Shown piece by piece: positions 27,631 through 35,822 of a DNA stretch of 64,000 bases. The notes beneath the pieces are model-generated. The model made no database searches and was not told the origin of the DNA. It saw only the letters and a program-made list of their open reading frames with translations. Position numbers and translations under genes: made by a program. This DNA is from Phyllobacterium phragmitis (GTDB taxonomy: Bacteria > Pseudomonadota > Alphaproteobacteria > Rhizobiales > Rhizobiaceae): contig NZ_PVBR01000002.1 in NCBI RefSeq assembly GCF_002980495.1, positions 62,001 through 126,000 on the forward strand. Direction: 5' to 3'. Position 1 is the stretch's first letter, and each line of letters begins with the position of its first letter.

Positions 27631-28456
27631 ATCGTAACTGCCAGGCCTGGATGAGATTGGTGGTGAGAAGCATGAGGAAAGCCATGATCAGCATGACCAT
27701 CGCCAGCGCCGCCGCCTGGGGATAATCGAACTCGTCGAGCCGGATGAAGATCAAAAGCGCCGTCACCTCCGTCTTGAACGGCAGATTGCCCGAGATGAAG
27801 ACGATCGCCCCGAACTCGCCGAGGCTACGGGCGAAGGACAGCGCCGACCCTGCGAGAAAAGCCGGAAAGATCATCGGCCAGATGATATGCCGGAAAATCT
27901 GCCAGGGCTGCGCGCCGAGCGTCTGCGCCGCCTGCTCGACATCATCGGACAGATCCTCCAGCACCGGTTGCACGGTGCGGATGACGAATGGCGCACTGGT
28001 AAAGGCCATGGCGATGGCGATACCGAGCGGCGCATAGGCGATCTTGATGCCCATCGGCTCGAGATACTGGCCAAACCAGCCATTGCGCGAGAAAACCGTG
28101 ACCAACGCCAGGCCGGCAATCGCCGTCGGCAGGGCGAAAGGCAGATCGATGAGCCCGTCGATCAACCGCTTGCCGGGAAATTCGTAGCGCACCAGCACCC
28201 ATGCAAGGAGGAGGCCGAAGCTGGCATTGATCAGCGTGGCGATCGCCGCGGTACCAAGCGTGATGCGATATGTGGAAAGCGCGCGGTCCGAGGTGACGAT
28301 CGACCAGAACTCGGCCCAGCCGAGGCTCGCCGTCTTCAGCACCATGGCCATGAGCGGCAGCGCCACGATGATGACCAGATAAAGCAGCGTGACGCCCATG
28401 GTTATGCCGAAGCCGGGCAGAACGCCTTTTCTGATCCTGGATGATTTTGAAAACAT
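27614..28456 (-). CDS. cysT: Sulfate ABC transporter permease CysT
   Basis: A 280-aa permease starting MFSKSSRIRKGVLPGFG, with six helices, the EAA loop VEQAAQTLGAQPWQIFRHII and SLGEFGAIVFISG, typical of CysT (CysU). The frame is open upstream to 28549, but that part translates the intercistronic hairpin at 28497-28543, so ATG 28456 is preferred. It pairs with CysW to form the channel for sulfate and thiosulfate. Confidence 0.94.
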   Translation of the reverse strand: MFSKSSRIRKGVLPGFGITMGVTLLYLVIIVALPLMAMVLKTASLGWAEFWSIVTSDRALSTYRITLGTAAIATLINASFGLLLAWVLVRYEFPGKRLIDGLIDLPFALPTAIAGLALVTVFSRNGWFGQYLEPMGIKIAYAPLGIAIAMAFTSAPFVIRTVQPVLEDLSDDVEQAAQTLGAQPWQIFRHIIWPMIFPAFLAGSALSFARSLGEFGAIVFISGNLPFKTEVTALLIFIRLDEFDYPQAAALAMVMLIMAFLMLLTTNLIQAWQLRYAERS

Positions 28457-28496
28457 GGCAGACAATAGGTCCGGTTTCAAACTTTGTGGCAGGTGA

Positions 28497-28543
28497 GTGC
28501 CGCTTCTTCCTTCTCCCACAAGGGGAGAAGGAAGAAGCGGCAC
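28497..28543. repeat. Intercistronic hairpin between sbp and cysT
   Basis: A 21-bp perfect stem (28497-28517 with 28523-28543) and 5-nt loop lie between the binding-protein gene and the permeases. Such structures often stabilise the upstream message, so that more binding protein than permease is made. No T-tract follows on the minus strand, so full termination is unlikely. Confidence 0.7.
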
Positions 28544-28573
28544 CGTCACATTACTTCAGGAACCCGCTCTTAG

Positions 28574-29602
28574 TCACCGCGCCGTGAAGAGCTGATCGAG
28601 GATGCCGCCTTCGGCGAAATGCTCCTCCATCACCTTCTTCCAGCCGCCGAATTCGTCTTCCACGGTGACGAGGCGGACCTCGGGAAACTGATCCGCGTAT
28701 TTGGCCTTGACCGTCTCGTCATGCACCCGGTTGAAATTCTGGGCGAGGATATCCTGCCCTTCCGGCGAATAGAGATAGTTCAGGTACGCTTCCGACACGG
28801 CGCGCGAGCCGCGCTTGTCGACGACCTTATCCACCACCGTCACCGGAAATTCCGAGAGAAGGCTGATGGGCGGCACGACGACATCATAGTTGTCCTTGCC
28901 GAGTTGCTTCTGCGTTCCCAGCACTTCGGCCTCAAAGGTGATCAGCACGTCGCCGATACCGCGCTCGGTGAATGTCGTGGTCGCGCCGCGCCCGCCGGTA
29001 TCAAAAACCGGAACTTGGCGGAACAGCTTGGTGATGAATTCGCGCACCTTGGCGTCGTCATTGCCAAACGCTTCCCGGGCATAGGCCGTCGCCGCCAGAT
29101 AGGTGTAGCGCGCATTGCCCGACGTCTTCGGATTGGGGAAGATCACCTCGACATCGTCGCGGACGAGATCGCCCCAGTTGCGGATGTTCTTCGGGTTGCC
29201 GGCACGCACCAGGAAGGCCGGCAGCGAATAATAAGGCGAGGAATTGTTCGGCAGGCGCGACTGCCAATCGGCGGGGATGAGATTGCCCTTGTCGTGCAGG
29301 ACCTGCACATCTGTCACCTGGTTGAAGGTGATGACGTCGGCCTCCAGCCCTTCCAGGATCGAGCGCGCCTGCTTCGACGACCCGGCATGCGACTGGTTGA
29401 CGGTGATGTCGTTGCCGGTCTTTTCTTTCCACGCCGCCGTAAAGGCCTTGTCGATCTGCTCGTAGAGCTCGCGCCCGATATCGTAGGAGACGTTGAGGAT
29501 CTCCTTCGGCTCGTCGGCACGCGCGGGCGAAGCGCCCAGCGCCAAGGCCGGTGCCAGAGCCAGAGCCAGAGCCATTGCTGCATATAGAAAAATTTTCTTC
29601 AT
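28574..29602 (-). CDS. sbp: Sulfate-binding periplasmic protein
   Basis: The 342-aa precursor has a signal peptide (MKKIFLYAAMALALALAPAL, cleavage near SPARA) and a mature domain matching sulfate-binding proteins: ILNVSYDIGRELYEQIDKAF, NQSHAGSSKQARSI and VIFPNPKTSGNARYTYLAA contribute ligand contacts. It delivers sulfate to CysT/CysW. The signal peptide is encoded in part by three tandem GGCTCT-type hexamers (29552-29569). It is the first gene of the sbp-cysT-cysW unit. Confidence 0.95.
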   Translation of the reverse strand: MKKIFLYAAMALALALAPALALGASPARADEPKEILNVSYDIGRELYEQIDKAFTAAWKEKTGNDITVNQSHAGSSKQARSILEGLEADVITFNQVTDVQVLHDKGNLIPADWQSRLPNNSSPYYSLPAFLVRAGNPKNIRNWGDLVRDDVEVIFPNPKTSGNARYTYLAATAYAREAFGNDDAKVREFITKLFRQVPVFDTGGRGATTTFTERGIGDVLITFEAEVLGTQKQLGKDNYDVVVPPISLLSEFPVTVVDKVVDKRGSRAVSEAYLNYLYSPEGQDILAQNFNRVHDETVKAKYADQFPEVRLVTVEDEFGGWKKVMEEHFAEGGILDQLFTAR

Positions 29603-29826
29603 AGATCGTCATCTCCACGGGCACGCTTGCGCAAAGCCGCCTTGATCAAAGGAACCATGGAAAAACAATCTAGTGCCGTATATGGCAAAATCAATCTAAA
29701 TCATTGATTTGAATAGATAAACTAACATATTAACTGATCGCGCAATGCTTATCGCGGACCAATGCAAAAAAGCGGGCATTTTTTTCGGAAGGCAAGCGTA
29801 GGGAGGAAATGATTTCCCGCAAAAAG

Positions 29827-29859
29827 AAGGCTGGAAAGGAGCTCGCTCCATCCAGCCTT
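29827..29859 (-). terminator. Rho-independent terminator (minus strand)
   Basis: The stem AAGGCTGGA/TCCAGCCTT (29827-29835 with 29851-29859) is followed on the minus strand by a T-rich run (CTTCTTTTTGC). It lies 83 bp behind the small gene at 29942-30130 and should end its transcript. The rest of 29603-29941 holds only the AT-rich sbp promoter region. Confidence 0.7.
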
Positions 29860-29941
29860 TGCGCGGGGCCACATCACCCGCTCAGTTCCCACTCAAACCT
29901 CGACCGTTGATCGGTCTCTCACCTCAAACCGGAAATCCGTC

Positions 29942-30130
29942 TCACCAGAAGCCGCGCTGTTTCCAGCACCACAGGACGTCATCTTCTACCCGTTCGGTCC
30001 TGCGCCTGCGCCTCGCGGCGATTTCGTCGGTGTCATGCGCCATGGCGAAAAGAGGCCGTTCCAGACAGGCAAGCGCCCGTGCAAACAGCTGGCTGACCGG
30101 GAGAACACAGAGTTGGTAGATGCGTGTCAT
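29942..30130 (-). CDS. Unknown 62-aa basic protein
   Basis: A short gene supported by context: AGGAG at 30137-30141 sits 6 nt before its ATG, and a terminator lies 83 bp behind its stop. The product has a hydrophobic first half (YQLCVLPVSQLFARALACLE), a basic stretch IAARRRRRTERV, and ends WKQRGFW. The layout loosely recalls DUF1127-type peptides, but the signature residues are not convincing, so I assign no function. Confidence 0.6.
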   Translation of the reverse strand: MTRIYQLCVLPVSQLFARALACLERPLFAMAHDTDEIAARRRRRTERVEDDVLWCWKQRGFW

Positions 30131-30321
30131 TCCAATCTCCTATACACTCACGGGAAGGCGCAAATGCTACCCTCTTCAAATTGCCCTGTTTTCGCCACAC
30201 AGGTCAACGTTCCCCTAATGATGGAGGCTTTCCCCTGATTGTCAATAAGGTCGCGGCGCTGATGGTATATAAATACGATATATATTTTGTGATAAGGCGT
30301 CGAGGACACATTTCTCACGCA

Positions 30322-30352
30322 AAAGCCGCCCCTGCGATCAACAGGAGCGGCT
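30322..30352 (-). terminator. Hairpin terminator behind FMN reductase gene
   Basis: AAGCCGCCCCTG and CAGGAGCGGCTT pair with one G:T, and TTTTG follows on the minus strand. It lies 33 bp behind the stop of the reductase gene at 30385. Confidence 0.65.
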
Positions 30353-30384
30353 TGAAATGAGGACCGAAACAGATGGCCGATGCG

Positions 30385-30954
30385 CTAGGCGCTGCGGATC
30401 GTCTTGAGGCCCGTTGTCCAGCGCTGCAGCTCGTCGAGCACTGTCGTGGCGCTCGCCGTGATCAGTTCGTTCGGCTTGAATACGCCCTCCTCATCGATGA
30501 ACTGCATGAAGCTGGGCACCGGAATGCCTTCCGGGATCGCCACCATCTTGAGGTTCGAAAGCTGCAGCCGTGCGATCTGCGCGGCACGCAAGCCCCCGGA
30601 CACACCGGCGTAGCTCAGTATGGCGGCGGCCTTGTAATGCCATTCCGATGCAAGATAGGTGACCGCATTGAAGAAGGCCGGAGGTGGCGAATAATTATAT
30701 TCCGGCGTCACGAAAACGAAGGCGTCGGCGGCTTCGACGCTGGCGCTCCAGTCCTTCGTGTGCTGGTTTTCATATTGCTTGAGACGCGGATGCTTCGGTT
30801 CGTCGAAAACCGGCAGGGCAAATTCCGCCAGATCGACCAGGGCGGCGTCGAACTTGCCATGATCCATGGCAAAGCCATGAAACCATTCGGCGATTTTAGG
30901 TCCCTGACGTCCTGGTCTGGTGCTGCAGATGATGATGTGAAGTCTGGGCTTCAT
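30385..30954 (-). CDS. NADPH-dependent FMN reductase
   Basis: The 189-aa flavodoxin-fold protein begins MKPRLHIIICSTRPGRQGPK, with the phosphate-binding loop STRPGRQG, and contains FVFVTPEYNYSPPPAFFNA and SYAGVSGGLRAAQ, standard for the NADPH-dependent FMN reductase (YhdA/ArsH-like) family. It probably reduces quinones or other acceptors. The frame is open to 31176; ATG 30954 is chosen because AGAGGA lies 9-10 nt upstream and homology starts there. Confidence 0.93.
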   Translation of the reverse strand: MKPRLHIIICSTRPGRQGPKIAEWFHGFAMDHGKFDAALVDLAEFALPVFDEPKHPRLKQYENQHTKDWSASVEAADAFVFVTPEYNYSPPPAFFNAVTYLASEWHYKAAAILSYAGVSGGLRAAQIARLQLSNLKMVAIPEGIPVPSFMQFIDEEGVFKPNELITASATTVLDELQRWTTGLKTIRSA

Positions 30955-31111
30955 CAGGCAATTCCTCTGTCGGTTGGGGATTTCCCAGACGGCATAACCT
31001 GCTCCTGCCAAGGCGGGCAAGAAGGCACCTGGAGGTAACCGGCCTGAAAAGGACGGGTTCAGGAGAAAGTGATTGCCGCTTTTTTGCGGTCGCCTCATCG
31101 GCTGGCGAAAT

Positions 31112-31768
31112 TCATTCCGCCGGTGATATCTGTACTCCGCGCCGGCGGCGCGGGCGCGATTTGAACATGCGAACACCGAAGATCGTGGCGACGGTAGCGA
31201 GGATCGTGACGCCGAGCGTCAGCCACATCCAGTCACCGCCATTCATGCCGGCGAAAATGCCCGCTCCCTTGCCGGCAAGCCAGCCGGGCGAGAACATCAC
31301 CGGCGCCCATACGGCGGCGGAAAGGACATTGGCGGTCTGGAAACGCTTCTGATCCATCGACATCATGCCCGCCACCAGAGGCACTGTGCAGCGGATGGGA
31401 CCGAAGAAACGGCCGAAGAACACCGCGGCGAAACCATAGCGGCGGAAATAGAGTCGCGCACGGGCGACGCCCTGGCGATGCCGGTTGAGCGGCCATTTGT
31501 GAACGATGCTGCGCCCCACCCACCAGCCGAGGAAATAGGAGATGATGTCGCCGATCACCGCGCCGATGATGGCGCCGAGAATGACGGAAAACGGCTCGAT
31601 GATACCGGCGCCGATCAGCCCGCCGATTAAAAGCATGATGGCGGTGGCCGGAATGAACATTCCGATCAGGGCAAGCGATTCGCCGAATGCGATCAGCCCG
31701 ACGATCGGCCCGGCCCATGCTCCATGCGCCGAGATGAAATGCCCGAGCTCGCCCAGAAAGCTTTCCAT
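31112..31768 (-). CDS. DedA family membrane protein
   Basis: A 218-aa integral membrane protein of the DedA (VTT/SNARE-associated) family, recognised by FGESLALIGMFIPATA near residue 28, GAIIGAVIGDIISYFLGWWVG, and FFGRFFGPIRCTVPLVAG with the conserved basic and proline residues. DedA proteins are implicated in undecaprenyl phosphate recycling and membrane homeostasis. A basic tail (KSRPRRRRG) ends the protein. Confidence 0.93.
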   Translation of the reverse strand: MESFLGELGHFISAHGAWAGPIVGLIAFGESLALIGMFIPATAIMLLIGGLIGAGIIEPFSVILGAIIGAVIGDIISYFLGWWVGRSIVHKWPLNRHRQGVARARLYFRRYGFAAVFFGRFFGPIRCTVPLVAGMMSMDQKRFQTANVLSAAVWAPVMFSPGWLAGKGAGIFAGMNGGDWMWLTLGVTILATVATIFGVRMFKSRPRRRRGVQISPAE

Positions 31769-32121
31769 GCAGTCCCCAATACCATCAACAAGACGTTAGC
31801 TGACAGAGTTTAAGGAACTGTACAGCGATTTTCGAAAACCACGGCAGGACCACCGCGACCGCCGATTGTTGTCTTTCTAAATGTGGCAGACAAGGATCAA
31901 ATATTGATGACAGGAATTTGTCTTCAAGACTGACGCATATCCCTCACCTACCGCTTCTGCGGCAACATATGGCAATCGGATGGGGCAGTGGCAAGCGCGG
32001 GAGAAGAAGATGGCGAAAACAGTTTCGGCCCCATCGAGGCGAAACTCCGGCCCACAAATCGGCATCAAGCAACAATGTATAGAAACCGGATTAAGTTTCA
32101 GCGGCAAACCATTGAAAGGTT
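31769..32121. other. Intergenic region without recognised gene
   Basis: About 350 bp between the dedA start and the tRNA-Lys gene. I find no convincing coding frame, repeat or RNA. It should hold the dedA promoter near its left end and the tRNA terminator near its right end. Confidence 0.5.
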
Positions 32122-32197
<76 letters not shown>

Positions 32198-32334
32198 GCT
32201 TCGTCTGGACAGCGTCCTGTCGAAGTGAGCGGTTCTATAACCGCACTCATCGCACCTGTCCAGCCTTCAATCGCGCAATTTTGCAGAAAGCCTGTATGGA
32301 AGACGATCTATTCCCGCAGTCAGGCCGGTTGCGG

Positions 32335-33267
32335 TCAGACGAATATCATGCCTTCCGCCACTTTTACCGCCGATCCGCCGATGCGGGCGCCCGCTATGCG
32401 CCGGTTCTCGATATCGATCTCGAGCCTGATGCGCGAGGGCCGTCCCATCTCCATGCCCTGCTCGATCCATAGCTGTGTTATGCCATCCACCGGCTTGTCG
32501 AAATGATGGATTGCTCCGGCAAAGGCGGCAACGGCCGATCCGGTCGCCGGATCCTCATAGTGATTTCCCGCCGTCACGAACATGCGCGCATGAAAATCGC
32601 TGTCGAAAAGCCGCGTCTCGCGGCAATAGGCGTAGATCGGCAATTGCCGCCCATCGATTGCCGGCATGTTTTCCCTGACAAAAACCGTATCGACCGAGAT
32701 CTTGGCCGCCGTGATCAGATTGTGCACAGGAATGAGCACATAGGGATTGCCGCCGCTCCAGACGCTCGGCACGTGATTCTCGAAGCCGATCTCATGCGTG
32801 CCGACACCGAGCGCCGCCGCGGCGACCTCCTTTTCGACCTCGATATCGAGCTTTTCGGGCAGACGCGGCAGATCGAATTCAGCGAAAGCGCCCTTCTTTG
32901 AAAGCCCGACGCCGCAGCGCACCACGCCGATCTTCTCCTCCAGGGCGATCAGCACATCGGCATCTTCACCGTTGAAGCCGCTGCGCTTGCGGGCAAGCGC
33001 AATGGCCGTTCCCACCGTCGGATGACCGGCGAAGGGAAGTTCGTAATCCGGCGTGAAGATGCGGATCGCGGTCGTATGGATCGGATTTTCGGCTGGCGTG
33101 ATGAAGACCGTCTCTGAAAGGTTGAACTCACGCGCGATCGCCTGCATACGCTTCTCGCTGAGCCCCTCGGCATCATGGACGATCGCAAGCGGATTGCCAC
33201 TCAGCGTCTCCTCCGTGAACACGTCGAATATCTCATAGGCCCGCCCCGAGGCCGTTTTACCATCCAT
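32335..33267 (-). CDS. PhzF family isomerase-like protein
   Basis: A 310-aa member of the PhzF (phenazine biosynthesis-like) family with the two-lobed diaminopimelate-epimerase fold. Motifs: FTEETLSGNPLAIV, REFNLSETVFI with the catalytic Glu, FTPDYELPFAGHPTVGTA, and EDPATGSAVAAF in the C-terminal lobe. The true reaction is unknown outside phenazine producers, and there are no phenazine genes here. It precedes tRNA-Lys on the same strand. Confidence 0.92.
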   Translation of the reverse strand: MDGKTASGRAYEIFDVFTEETLSGNPLAIVHDAEGLSEKRMQAIAREFNLSETVFITPAENPIHTTAIRIFTPDYELPFAGHPTVGTAIALARKRSGFNGEDADVLIALEEKIGVVRCGVGLSKKGAFAEFDLPRLPEKLDIEVEKEVAAAALGVGTHEIGFENHVPSVWSGGNPYVLIPVHNLITAAKISVDTVFVRENMPAIDGRQLPIYAYCRETRLFDSDFHARMFVTAGNHYEDPATGSAVAAFAGAIHHFDKPVDGITQLWIEQGMEMGRPSRIRLEIDIENRRIAGARIGGSAVKVAEGMIFV

Positions 33268-33285
33268 ACTTCACAATCTCCATTC

Positions 33286-33390
33286 CTACAGCGCCATGCG
33301 TCCTCTGTGACGCTACACAAGGACGCCGTAGACTATTGAACGGCGCATCGGGCTTTCCGAAACCCGTAACAGGTTTTCGGACCGACGCGC
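33286..33390. repeat. Brucella/rhizobial palindromic repeat, copy 2
   Basis: Diverged copy of the elements at 5303 and 42111, sharing CTACAGCGCC, CACAAGGACGCCGTAGA, GGCGCATCGGGCTTTCCG and a GGTTTTCGG core. It fills the gap between the PhzF and NUDIX genes. Confidence 0.7.
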
Positions 33391-33473
33391 CGGCACCGGC
33401 ATAGGCCCCGAGCATAGACATGGAGACGTCGGGCACAATCGAATATGCATTTCCGGTCAATGTTTTTCCGGCA

Positions 33474-34187
33474 TCATCCCGCATCGTTGAAATGCCAGTC
33501 GGCAAAGGCCTTGACATAACTTGGTGTGGCCTCCCCCATTTGCCCCGGTCCGGTCACCTTGATGATCTGGTCCAGTTCCGGATCGTCCTGGCCGGCGAGA
33601 TGATCCTCGATGCGGCCGATCAGCGTCGCCGCATCCTCGGCGAAGCGGTAGCGGCGGAAAAGCGCAATGCTGCGATTGCCGGTTACCAGATGGATCTTCG
33701 TCTCCTGCCGGGCATGCGACAGATCGAGGCCGGTTTCCTCATGCACTTCACGCCTGCTATTGCTGTCATAATCGACCATCCCGTCGGCAATATCATTGTC
33801 GTCGATGGAACCCGCCGGAAAATAGATGCGCCCGCCGCCGGCATTGCGCGCGGCCATACGCGCGGCGATCAGATGATTGTCTGCAGAAACCACCACACCG
33901 ACGCCAAAGATATGCCATGGCCGGATTTCTTGCGGATCACGGCGCCAATAAAGCAGCGTCTCGTAGAGCGTGCGGACGAAATCGGCGCGCAGAACACCAT
34001 CCCCGATGCTCGCCTGCGGCGCGAAATAGAACTCGCCATTGAAAAGATTGGGATTGGCGGCAAGCTCATCACGCCAGTTGCGCTCGATCGCCGCCTTGTT
34101 CGCAATGGCGTAATCAAGTGCTCCCGGCACGACGCGCACCTCGACGCGATCGATCGGAATGACCGTGTTCTCGGGAATTCCATCCAT
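33474..34187 (-). CDS. NUDIX hydrolase with atypical Nudix box
   Basis: A 237-aa protein whose second half of the Nudix box is intact (RREVHEETGLDLS), giving the metal-binding Glu residues, but the expected Gly-x5-Glu half is replaced by an Asp-rich stretch (GSIDDNDIADGMVDYDS). NUDIX enzymes cleave nucleoside diphosphate derivatives. I start at ATG 34187 because it overlaps the upstream stop (TGATG) and so implies translational coupling with the endonuclease/phosphatase gene; an ATG 33 bp further up is less likely. Confidence 0.85.
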   Translation of the reverse strand: MDGIPENTVIPIDRVEVRVVPGALDYAIANKAAIERNWRDELAANPNLFNGEFYFAPQASIGDGVLRADFVRTLYETLLYWRRDPQEIRPWHIFGVGVVVSADNHLIAARMAARNAGGGRIYFPAGSIDDNDIADGMVDYDSNSRREVHEETGLDLSHARQETKIHLVTGNRSIALFRRYRFAEDAATLIGRIEDHLAGQDDPELDQIIKVTGPGQMGEATPSYVKAFADWHFNDAG

Positions 34188-35299
34188 CAAAGAATATCCA
34201 GCGTCATTGCAACAGGGCAATGGTCGCTGGCCTTTGGTCTGTCCCAGCCGGTCCTCGGATAGCGCTCAACCGTTTGGCCCTCCGGGAAGATTACACGCCA
34301 GGGCTGACCGCGGCGCACGATATCAGGCACCGCCTGGGCGTTCTTGCGGCTGAGTGCCGGAGAGGACAGGATGTAATCGAGCTGGCAGAGATGGCGCTCC
34401 AGCGGGCCACGGGTATGATAGAGCGTCCAGCGATCCATGATGGGCCGGCGTTCCACCAGGTTTTCCGCGAACCCGTCCTGCAGCAGGATATCGATCGAAC
34501 TGACGCTTTCCGTCGCCGGCTCGAAGACATAGCCGTTCACCTCATCGCCGCCGATGATGATGCGCTCGCGGTAATCGTTGAAGTCGCCGCAGATCAGCCA
34601 GCGCTTGTGTGGCGCGCCCTCGCGTCCGAACTTCTTCTCGATGATCCAGCGGACCGCCTTCGCCTCGGCGACACGCACCGGCATGGTTGCCATACGTCCG
34701 TCGAGCCCATTGCGCTGGCCCGCCATCGATTTGAAATGGCAGACGAACAGCGAAAGCGGCCGGCCGCCGACGCGAATGTCTATCTCCAGGCAGTCGCGCT
34801 TGAAGATGCGCTCATGCGGCTCGATGCCGAGCGTTGCGAGGATCGGATCGTAAAGCTCCAGATCGGCGTAGGTCAGATGTGCGTGGCTCTTCATCGAGAC
34901 GAACTCGATCGGCTGGCCATCGCGGGTTTCCTCGCGCATCATCACCGCCACGTCGATGCCGCGGCTGTCATTGCCCTCCACGATGTATTTGTGACGATAG
35001 CCGTGCCCGACCATCTTGAAGAGATAGCCATATTCGAAGGCTTTGAGCGCGGCGAGATTGTCCACTTCCTGCAGGCAGAGGATATCGGCGCGGGTATCGG
35101 CAATGGCCAGCGCCGTCATCTGGCGGGTATCATCGGCATGGCCGATGGCGCGCGCCTGTTCGAGCAGCTTGTACTGCGCCTCGTCATGAATCTCGAAGAG
35201 CTGAAGACTGCGGTCCTGATGTAGTTCGTTCCGGAAGCCCGAAAAATCGAACCGGTGCATCAGATTTTCGACGTTGAAGGTGGCGATCGTTAAGGACAT
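34187..35299 (-). CDS. Endonuclease/exonuclease/phosphatase family protein
   Basis: A 370-aa EEP-fold protein. The opening MSLTIATFNVENL, DILCLQEVDNLAAL with the metal-binding Glu, LSLFVCHFKS, LICGDFNDY and a C-terminal SDHCPVAMTL together give the DNase I-like active site. The target may be nucleic acid or a phospholipid or sugar phosphate. The frame runs upstream to 35368; ATG 35299 is chosen since the EEP fold starts there. It is coupled to the NUDIX gene by TGATG. Confidence 0.92.
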   Translation of the reverse strand: MSLTIATFNVENLMHRFDFSGFRNELHQDRSLQLFEIHDEAQYKLLEQARAIGHADDTRQMTALAIADTRADILCLQEVDNLAALKAFEYGYLFKMVGHGYRHKYIVEGNDSRGIDVAVMMREETRDGQPIEFVSMKSHAHLTYADLELYDPILATLGIEPHERIFKRDCLEIDIRVGGRPLSLFVCHFKSMAGQRNGLDGRMATMPVRVAEAKAVRWIIEKKFGREGAPHKRWLICGDFNDYRERIIIGGDEVNGYVFEPATESVSSIDILLQDGFAENLVERRPIMDRWTLYHTRGPLERHLCQLDYILSSPALSRKNAQAVPDIVRRGQPWRVIFPEGQTVERYPRTGWDRPKASDHCPVAMTLDIL

Positions 35300-35441
35300 G
35301 CGCGGCGGAGTTTTGCCCGCCGCGTCCAAAATGACAAGACCCGCCGGCAATCTTTTACAGCCAACCACTGGGCGATCGCGTTAATCACCGCCCGGGTTTG
35401 CCAGCGCCCGGCCTGAACCCTATATAAAGGGGAAGGATGCG

Positions 35442-35822
35442 ATGATGATGATGTCGAGAACACTCTGGATGGTGCTATTGGCGGGAAGCTGGCTGTTGCC
35501 GGCCGTCTCCGCCGCTTCGGCGATCGAGATTCGCCAGCAATCCGGCATTCAGCCGCTGCGGCCCGAGAGCCCCTCGATCGTCGGTGGCACTGGCAGCGGG
35601 GGTGGCAGCTATTATTCCGAACAGGGCGTGCTGCATTACAAGAACGGCGATCCGATCGAGCAACGGCAGCGCTCGCCCGGCGTCAAGGCGCGCGGAGCCA
35701 CGCCGAGCGTAAATCACATCCAGTGGTGCCAAAACCGGTATCGCTCCTATAGCATCAACGACAATACCTATCAGCCTTTCGCCGGCACACGCCGCGGCTG
35801 CTCGTCGCCCTTCAGTCCCTAA
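35442..35822 (+). CDS. BA14K family protein
   Basis: The 126-aa precursor has a signal peptide (about 1-26) and the BA14K motif at its C-terminus: HIQWCQNRYRSY, then DNTYQPFAGTRRGC. The founding Brucella 14-kDa protein is an immunoreactive, lectin-like surface protein. The middle part is a Gly-rich linker (GGTGSGGGSYYS). The gene overlaps the convergent aminotransferase gene by 11 bp. The frame starts with four consecutive Met codons, so the exact start is ambiguous. Confidence 0.85.
   Translation: MMMMSRTLWMVLLAGSWLLPAVSAASAIEIRQQSGIQPLRPESPSIVGGTGSGGGSYYSEQGVLHYKNGDPIEQRQRSPGVKARGATPSVNHIQWCQNRYRSYSINDNTYQPFAGTRRGCSSPFSP

Noticed and set aside
28457-28549. N-terminal extension of CysT
   Set aside because: It is a translation of the 21-bp intercistronic hairpin; the first membrane helix follows ATG 28456.
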